Positions 23,584-28,399 of a DNA stretch of 28,399 bases are shown piece after piece (within the stretch, counting starts at the first letter, position 1; each line of letters opens with the position of its first letter). Where the stretch lies: the NCBI GenBank assembly GCA_037190175.1, contig JBBCJM010000091.1:1-28399 (forward strand), given 5' to 3'. The notes beneath the pieces are model-generated. The model was not told the DNA's origin, ran no database searches, and was given only the letters and a program-made list of their open reading frames with translations. The stretch comes from JBBCJM01 sp037190175 (GTDB taxonomy: Bacteria > Pseudomonadota > Alphaproteobacteria > Rhodobacterales > Rhodobacteraceae). The position numbers were made by a program, and so were the translations under genes.

Positions 23584-24756
23584 TCAGCCGCGCACCCGCC
23601 CCGCGCGCAGCAGCGCCAGGCTGACCAGCGCGGCGCCGAACAGCACCAGCCCGCAGCCGAGGTCGTGCCGGGGCCAGAGCCCCACCAGCACGGTGCAGAG
23701 CCCGCCCAGCGCCATCTGCGCCGCACCGAAGAACCCGGCGGCCGCGCCCGCCCGTTCCGGCACCGCGTCCAGCGAGGCGGCGAGCGCGGTGGCGCTGACC
23801 GCGCCGGCGGCGAACATCATCACCAGCGTGGCGGCGAAGAGGCGCAGGGGGGTGAGCGTGCCGGTCAGCGCCATCAGCAGGAACCCCAGCGTGGCGGCGA
23901 CCGCGATCCCCGCGCCCAGCATCAGGAACGCGGCCTGCGACATCCGCCCCACCCGCCAGCGCGAGACCCAGGTTCCGGCCAGCGCGCCCACCAGGATGCC
24001 CCCCACGAACCAGCCCACATGCACCGGGGCGACGCCCAGCTGCCCGGTCAGGATATAGGGCGCCGAGGCCAGATAGGCATAGTTCGCGGTCGAGCCCAGC
24101 GCGCCCCCGGTGGCGATGCAGGCAAAGCTGCGGTGGCGCAGGAGCGCGCCCAGATCCCGCGGGATCCGGCCCAGATCCAGCGGCCGGCGCTGCGGCGCGG
24201 TCTCGGGCAGGCGGCGGAGCGTGGCGGCCAGCACCCCCAGCGCGGCGAGGGCCAGGGTCAGGAAGATCGCCCGCCAGCCCAGCCCCACCACGACCCAGGC
24301 GCCCAGCACCGGGCTGATCGCCGGGCCCAAGAGCATGATGAGGTTGAGCAGCGAGATGGACCGCTGCGAGCCGCCGGGGCCGGCCAGGTCGCGCACCACC
24401 GCGCGGGCCAGCGTCAGGCCCCCCGCGCCGCCGATGGCCTGCAAGAGCCGCCCGGCCAGCAGCGCCCAGAGCGTGGGGGCCAGCGCGCAGGCCAGCGAGC
24501 CGGCGACGAAGATCGCGATCCCCGCCAGCGTCACCGGCCGGCGGCCCAGCGCGTCGGACACCGGCCCGTAGACCAGCTGCGCCGCGGCGAGGCCGAAGAC
24601 ATAGACCCCGATGGAAAGCTGGATCTCGGCCGCGCCCACCTGCAACTCGGCTGCCGCGAAGGGCAGCGCGGGCACGAACATGTGCATGGCCAGCGTGCCG
24701 GTGCAGGCCAGCGCGACCAGCAGCCACATCGGCGGCGGGGCCTTCGGATGACGCAT
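23584..24756 (-). CDS. MFS exporter, Bcr/CflA (drug resistance) type
   Basis: A 390-aa major facilitator with about 12 hydrophobic helices. MWLLVALACTGTLAMHMFVPALPFAAAEL is the typical first helix of the Bcr/CflA subfamily. The loop 2-3 motif A is YGPVSDALGRRPVTLAGIAIF, and LLQAIGGAGGLTLARAVVRDL and LNLIMLLGPAISPVLGAWV are motif B/C-like stretches of 12-TMS drug exporters. It would expel small molecules by proton antiport; the substrate is unknown. The start at 24756 follows GGAGGGG; a large upstream in-frame extension overlaps the divergent ABC genes and is rejected. It may export a catabolic intermediate of the neighbouring operon, but that is only context. Confidence 0.92.
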   Translation of the reverse strand: MRHPKAPPPMWLLVALACTGTLAMHMFVPALPFAAAELQVGAAEIQLSIGVYVFGLAAAQLVYGPVSDALGRRPVTLAGIAIFVAGSLACALAPTLWALLAGRLLQAIGGAGGLTLARAVVRDLAGPGGSQRSISLLNLIMLLGPAISPVLGAWVVVGLGWRAIFLTLALAALGVLAATLRRLPETAPQRRPLDLGRIPRDLGALLRHRSFACIATGGALGSTANYAYLASAPYILTGQLGVAPVHVGWFVGGILVGALAGTWVSRWRVGRMSQAAFLMLGAGIAVAATLGFLLMALTGTLTPLRLFAATLVMMFAAGAVSATALAASLDAVPERAGAAAGFFGAAQMALGGLCTVLVGLWPRHDLGCGLVLFGAALVSLALLRAGRVRG

Positions 24757-25074
24757 CGCCCCTCCACCGGCCGACCGACCCCCGTTGCTTAGCGGCCCCG
24801 ACACCCCCGGCAAAAGACGGATTCCCTGCGGCGCGCTATCTGTTTTCGAGATGGCTGCCGCCGGGCGGGGCGATCCGGTGTCGCAGCCCGGGGGCCTTTC
24901 AGGGCGGGCGGCGGGCTGCAATAAATCCTTGACGGATGTCCGATACGGGGGATAATCCAGTCCATACCAGTCCAGTTTTCCGGATCGGCCGCCGAGATGG
25001 AAAACCCGCACCCCCGCCCCGCCCGGCCGCGCGTTCGGCCCGGCCTGGCCGTCATTTCCGCTGATGGAGCCCCG
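24757..25074 (+). promoter_or_regulatory. Divergent MFS/ABC intergenic region with sigma-70-like promoter and direct repeats
   Basis: 318 nt without a supported gene. On the plus strand TTGACG (24929-24934), 16-nt spacer, GATAAT (24951-24956) is the best promoter match in the window. Immediately downstream, two identical CCAGTCCA repeats (24957-24964 and 24967-24974) are spaced exactly 10 bp apart, at the expected transcription start. This suits a dimeric repressor bound on one face of the helix. The leader to the first ABC gene would be about 110 nt. No equally good promoter was seen for the leftward MFS gene. Confidence 0.7.
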
Positions 25075-26070
25075 ATGAGCTTCAACCCGACCGGCACACC
25101 CTCTTCGCCCGCGGATCCGGATCGCCCGGCGCCGGTGGTCGAGGTGACGGACCTGCGGGTGCGGTTCGGCCGGATCCGCGCGGTCTCGGGCGTCAGCTTC
25201 GCCGTCCGTCCGGGCGAGTTCTACGGGATCGTGGGCGAGTCGGGCTCGGGCAAGAGCGTGGCGGTCCGCTCGATCATCAGCCTGATCCCGGACCATGCCG
25301 AGGTCGCGGGCGAGGTGCGGGTGCAGGGCGAGCCGGTGCTGCGCGCGCCCGAACCGCGGCTGCGCCGGCTGCGGGGGTCCGAGATCGGCTTCGTGTTCCA
25401 GGACGCGCTGGCGGCACTGGATCCGGTCTATACCGTGGGCGCGCAGCTCTTGGAGGCCAGCCGCGCGGGCTCCGACCGGCTGACCCGGGCCGAGGCGACG
25501 CAGCGCGCGCTGGACCTGCTGGCCGAGGTGGGCATCAACGATCCGGCCCGCTGCCTGGCCAGCTATCCGCACCAGCTGTCGGGCGGGATGCGCCAGCGGG
25601 TGGTGATCGCGGCGGCGCTGATCTCGCGCCCGAAGATCGTCATCGCCGACGAGCCCACCACCGCGCTGGACGTGACGGTGCAGAAGCAGGTGCTGGGCAT
25701 CCTGAAGGGCATCGCGGCGCAGGGCGTGGCGGTGATCCTGATCACCCACGACCTGGGCGTGGTGGCCGAGGTCTGCGACCGGGTGGCGGTGTTCTACGGC
25801 GGGCTCCTGGTCGAGGAGGCCGAGGTGCGCACGCTCTTCACCCGGCCGCGGCATCCCTATACCGCGGCGCTGCTCGACTCGCTGCCGCAGATCGCGGGCA
25901 AGCGCGCGCTGCGGGCCATCCCGGGAATGCCGCCCAAGATCGACGGCGAGCTGGCCGCCTGCCCGTTCCAGCCGCGCTGCGCCGCCGCGGTGGCGGTGTG
26001 CGCCGAGGCGGTCCCGCCCGAGACCCGGCTGCCCGGGCGGCGGCTGCGCTGCGCGAACCCGCTGCAATGA
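25075..26070 (+). CDS. Dipeptide/oligopeptide-type ABC transporter ATPase (DppD-like)
   Basis: A 331-aa ATP-binding subunit of a peptide/nickel/opine-family importer. Walker A is GESGSGKS at 54-61, the Q-loop is FVFQDALAALDP, the signature LSGGMRQRV begins at 168, and Walker B is IVIADEPTTALD with Asp192-Glu193. The H-loop is ITHDLGVVAEVCD. The C-terminus has the oligopeptide-family extension RHPYTAALLDSLPQ and CPFQPRC...C, the last likely holding an iron-sulphur or structural Cys cluster as in DppD/OppD. The ATG at 25075 has GGAG 5 nt upstream; an in-frame ATG at 24997 would add 26 Pro/Arg-rich residues and has a poorer site. Its stop overlaps the next start (ATGA). Confidence 0.95.
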   Translation: MSFNPTGTPSSPADPDRPAPVVEVTDLRVRFGRIRAVSGVSFAVRPGEFYGIVGESGSGKSVAVRSIISLIPDHAEVAGEVRVQGEPVLRAPEPRLRRLRGSEIGFVFQDALAALDPVYTVGAQLLEASRAGSDRLTRAEATQRALDLLAEVGINDPARCLASYPHQLSGGMRQRVVIAAALISRPKIVIADEPTTALDVTVQKQVLGILKGIAAQGVAVILITHDLGVVAEVCDRVAVFYGGLLVEEAEVRTLFTRPRHPYTAALLDSLPQIAGKRALRAIPGMPPKIDGELAACPFQPRCAAAVAVCAEAVPPETRLPGRRLRCANPLQ

Positions 26071-26909
26071 CCGGGGCCGGTCCCATCATCGCGGTCCGCG
26101 ACCTGCGGCGCGAGTTCGTCATCGGCCACCGGCTGTCGCCCCGCCGCGCGCCGGTGGTGGCGGTGGACGGCATCAGCTTCGACGTGGCGGCGGGGACCAC
26201 CTTCGGCATCGTGGGCGAGTCCGGCTCGGGGAAAAGCACCACGGCGCGGATCCTCTGCGGGCTCGACCGGATGGACGGCGGCTCGGTCACCGTGGAGGGC
26301 ACCGACATCGCGCGGATCGCCGGGCGGCGCGAGCTGCTGCGGTTCCGCCGCTCGATGCAGATGGTGTTCCAGGATCCCTATGCCGCGCTGAACCCCAACT
26401 GGAAGGTGGGGCGGCTGGTCACCGAGGGGATGAACGTCCACGGCCTGCACGCGCCCGGCGAACGGCGCGCGCGGGCGGCGGAGCTGCTGGCGCGCTGCGG
26501 GCTGGAAGCCTCGGCCATGGACCGTTTCCCCCACGAATTCTCGGGCGGGCAGCGCCAGAGGATCTGCATCGCCCGGGCGCTGGCGGTCCAGCCGCGGATC
26601 CTGGTGCTGGACGAGCCGGTCTCGGCGCTGGACGTGTCGATCCAGGCGCAGATCCTGATCCTGCTGCAGGAACTGCAGCGCAGCCTGGGCCTGACCTACG
26701 TGCTGATTTCGCACAACCTTTCGGTGATGGTGCAGATGTGCGACCGGCTGGCGGTGATGCGCCGGGGCGCCATCGTCGAGACGGGCGACTGCGACCAGGT
26801 CATGGCCAGTCCGCAGCATCCCTACACGCAGGAACTGATCGCGGCGACGCCGCGGATCGACTTCGACGACAACCAACAACAACCACACTCAACCGGGAGT
26901 TACGCATGA
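26067..26909 (+). CDS. Dipeptide/oligopeptide-type ABC transporter ATPase (DppF-like)
   Basis: A 280-aa second ATPase that would pair with the preceding one as a heterodimer. Walker A is GESGSGKST at 50-58, the Q-loop is MVFQDPYAALNPNW, the signature FSGGQRQRI begins at 158, and Walker B is LVLDEPVSALD with Asp182-Glu183. The H-loop is ISHNLSVM. It ends soon after the HPYTQELIAATP motif and lacks the longer Cys-containing tail of many OppF/DppF proteins. The start at 26067 overlaps the previous stop in ATGA; an in-frame extension to 25998 lies within the upstream gene. The last dozen codons (NQQQPHSTGSYA) are unusually AT-rich and Gln-rich for this genome; GGGAG in them is the ribosome-binding site for the next gene, whose ATG overlaps the stop. 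Confidence 0.95.
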   Translation: MTGAGPIIAVRDLRREFVIGHRLSPRRAPVVAVDGISFDVAAGTTFGIVGESGSGKSTTARILCGLDRMDGGSVTVEGTDIARIAGRRELLRFRRSMQMVFQDPYAALNPNWKVGRLVTEGMNVHGLHAPGERRARAAELLARCGLEASAMDRFPHEFSGGQRQRICIARALAVQPRILVLDEPVSALDVSIQAQILILLQELQRSLGLTYVLISHNLSVMVQMCDRLAVMRRGAIVETGDCDQVMASPQHPYTQELIAATPRIDFDDNQQQPHSTGSYA

Positions 26910-28399
26910 CACGTTCGCTCAGATTCCTCGCACTGGCCGCGGCCCTGCTGGCGGCGGCGCCGGCGGCCGCGGAAGGGCCGGTCTTCGCGCAGGCCGGCAA
27001 GCCCGCCCTGCTGCACCCGCTGATGATTCCCGCCGGCGGGCGCGAGACCCGCTCGATCAAGCGGCAGATCTTCGACGCGCTGGTGGTGCAGGGCGACGAC
27101 CTGCAACCCCAGCCGCAACTGGCGTCCTCGTGGCGGATCGAGGACGAGGTGCGCTGGATCTTCACCCTGCGCGACGACGTGAGCTTCCACAACGGCGAGA
27201 AGTTCAACGCCGACACGGCGAAGTACAACTTCGACCGGATGCTGGCGCCGGATGCCACCGCCTCGTTCTCCTCGCAGCTGAAGTCGATGGTGGAATCGGT
27301 CGAGGTCACCGGCGAATACGAGATCACCATGGTCACCAAGAAGCCGGCGCCCGCGCTTTTGACGGTGATCGCCTTCACCGAGCTGGCGCCCAAGGCGCTG
27401 CTGGAGGAGATCGGCGACGAGGCCTTCGAGGCCGCGCCGGTGGGCACGGGCCCGTTCAAGTTCGTCAGCCGCGACGGCTCGACCGTGGTGCTGGAGCGCA
27501 ACGACGACTACTGGGGCGGCGCGCCCGCCGCCGAGAGGCTGACCTTCGTGACCATCCCCGAGGTCTCGTCGCGCATCGCCGCGCTGAAGGTGGGCGAGGT
27601 CCACGCCGCCGACCAGATCCCGCCCGACCAGATCTCGTCGCTGACCGGCGACATCGCCCCGCGTACCGCGACCGGCACGCGGATCTATTTCGTGGCGATG
27701 AACGTGAACGAGCCGCCCTTCGACCGGGTGGAGGTGCGCCGCGCCGTGGCCGCCGCCATCGACCGGGCCACGATCACCCAGGCGCTCTACGGCGGGATGG
27801 CCCGGCCGCTGAACCAGCCGGCCTTCCCCGAGATGCTGGGCCACCAGGCCGACATCGAGGGCTTCACCTACGATCCCGATGCGGCCAAGGCGGTGCTGTC
27901 GCAGGTCACCACCCCGGTGAAGCTGGTGGTGCGGCAGTTCGACCTGATCCTGGCGCAGGCCGCGGCCGGCTTCCTAGCCGAGGCGGGGCTGAACGTCGAG
28001 GTGGTCCTGGTCGAGGACGCGGCCTTCAACGAAAGCATCGAGGCCGGCACACCGCAGGGCTATGTCAGCTCCTGGGGGGTGGCCGAAGGCATCCTGGACG
28101 CCATCGTCTCGCGCCACTTCTACACCGAGCGGTCGGCGACCAGCCGCTATACCAACTATTCCAACGCCGAGCTCGACGCCCTGCACCTGGAGGCGAACTC
28201 GACCACCGACCCCGAGATCCGCGCCGCGGCGCACCGGCGGATCATCGAGATCCTGATCGAGGACGCGCCCTGGGCCACGCTGGAGCTGACCACCTTCGGT
28301 CTCCTGATCTCCATCGTCGTGGGGGTGCCGGTGGCGCTGATGGCGGCGATGATGCGCGGGCGCTGGGCCGACCAGCTCAGCAGCGGCTTCGCGCTCTTC
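26906..28399 (+). CDS. Solute-binding protein (family 5) fused in frame to a DppB-type permease fragment; runs off the window
   Basis: 498 codons are open to the window end. Residues 1-22 are a Sec signal peptide (MTRSLRFLALAAALLAAAPAAA). Residues about 23-456 are an SBP_bac_5 dipeptide/oligopeptide-type binding protein: QIFDALVVQGDDLQPQPQLASSW, LRDDVSFHNGEKFNADTAKYNFDRML, APVGTGPFKFV, VRRAVAAAIDRATI, and HRRIIEILIEDAPW near the C-terminus. Binding proteins normally continue for about 40-50 residues after this DAPW. Here residues 457-498 instead read ATLELTTFGLLISIVVGVPVALMAAMM and then RGRWADQLSSGFALF, matching a DppB-like permease from just before its second transmembrane helix. The permease's first helix and periplasmic loop, and the binding protein's end, are absent. 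GGGAG precedes the ATG, which overlaps the ATPase stop. A genuine deletion fusion and an assembly join cannot be told apart from sequence alone. Confidence 0.85.
   Translation, partial: MTRSLRFLALAAALLAAAPAAAEGPVFAQAGKPALLHPLMIPAGGRETRSIKRQIFDALVVQGDDLQPQPQLASSWRIEDEVRWIFTLRDDVSFHNGEKFNADTAKYNFDRMLAPDATASFSSQLKSMVESVEVTGEYEITMVTKKPAPALLTVIAFTELAPKALLEEIGDEAFEAAPVGTGPFKFVSRDGSTVVLERNDDYWGGAPAAERLTFVTIPEVSSRIAALKVGEVHAADQIPPDQISSLTGDIAPRTATGTRIYFVAMNVNEPPFDRVEVRRAVAAAIDRATITQALYGGMARPLNQPAFPEMLGHQADIEGFTYDPDAAKAVLSQVTTPVKLVVRQFDLILAQAAAGFLAEAGLNVEVVLVEDAAFNESIEAGTPQGYVSSWGVAEGILDAIVSRHFYTERSATSRYTNYSNAELDALHLEANSTTDPEIRAAAHRRIIEILIEDAPWATLELTTFGLLISIVVGVPVALMAAMMRGRWADQLSSGFALF

Noticed and set aside
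23578..23586. Possible bidirectional terminator between the LysR and MFS genes
   Set aside because: Only 3 nt separate the convergent stop codons and no hairpin is placed there. Transcripts probably overlap.
28274..28399. Reading the tail as a hydrophobic C-terminus normal for binding proteins
   Set aside because: Family-5 binding proteins do not end in a transmembrane helix. The segment ATLELTTFGLLIS...RGRWADQ closely follows the DppB permease pattern.

Overview
The window looks like the chromosomal dnaA/gyrB neighbourhood of a high-GC alphaproteobacterium, most likely in the Rhodobacteraceae/Paracoccaceae. The reasons are the gene order ubiB-ubiE / mutM-enoyl-CoA hydratase-rpsT-dnaA-dnaN-recF-(insert)-gyrB, an adjacent rnhB-ccrM pair, a GANTC methyltransferase, and the GC-rich intergenic hairpin repeats that I associate with that family. 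No rRNA, tRNA, CRISPR array or transposase was seen.

Positions 1-14200 are mostly core housekeeping. Two ubiquinone genes (ubiE, ubiB) run leftward. The formamidopyrimidine glycosylase, an enoyl-CoA hydratase, ribosomal protein S20, DnaA, the beta clamp and RecF run rightward. RecF is followed by three accessory genes (VOC protein, nucleotidyltransferase, LysE-type exporter), each overlapping the previous gene by 4 nt, and then by gyrB. A two-gene DUF6152/DUF6644-like membrane/periplasm pair closes this part. Positions 14200-16000 hold a small uncharacterised envelope locus: a membrane protein with a C-terminal winged-helix domain, an overlapping secreted protein, and a divergent Tat-like exported cysteine protein. 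Positions 16054-19149 carry rnhB, ccrM (with three GANTC sites packed into its presumed promoter) and a SAM-dependent methyltransferase.

Positions 19169-28399 are accessory and catabolic. A leftward operon encodes a phthalate-dioxygenase-reductase-type flavin/2Fe-2S protein and two amidohydrolases. It is divergent from a LysR regulator, and the shared intergenic region has two overlapping palindromes. A Bcr/CflA-type MFS exporter follows, then a divergent dipeptide/oligopeptide-type ABC operon (two ATPases and a solute-binding protein) behind a good sigma-70-like promoter.

The most striking anomaly is at the right edge. The solute-binding protein reading frame passes, without a stop, from the usual C-terminal region of a family-5 binding protein (around codon 456, nt 28273) straight into sequence that reads as the second transmembrane segment of a DppB-type permease. 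This is either an in-frame deletion that created a binding-protein/permease fusion or an assembly join. Other points of interest are a four-copy paired hairpin repeat with a compensatory stem change, GANTC clusters at ccrM and upstream of dnaA, an inverted-topology membrane transcription-factor-like protein, and two amidohydrolases that each lack the usual metal-binding Asp.
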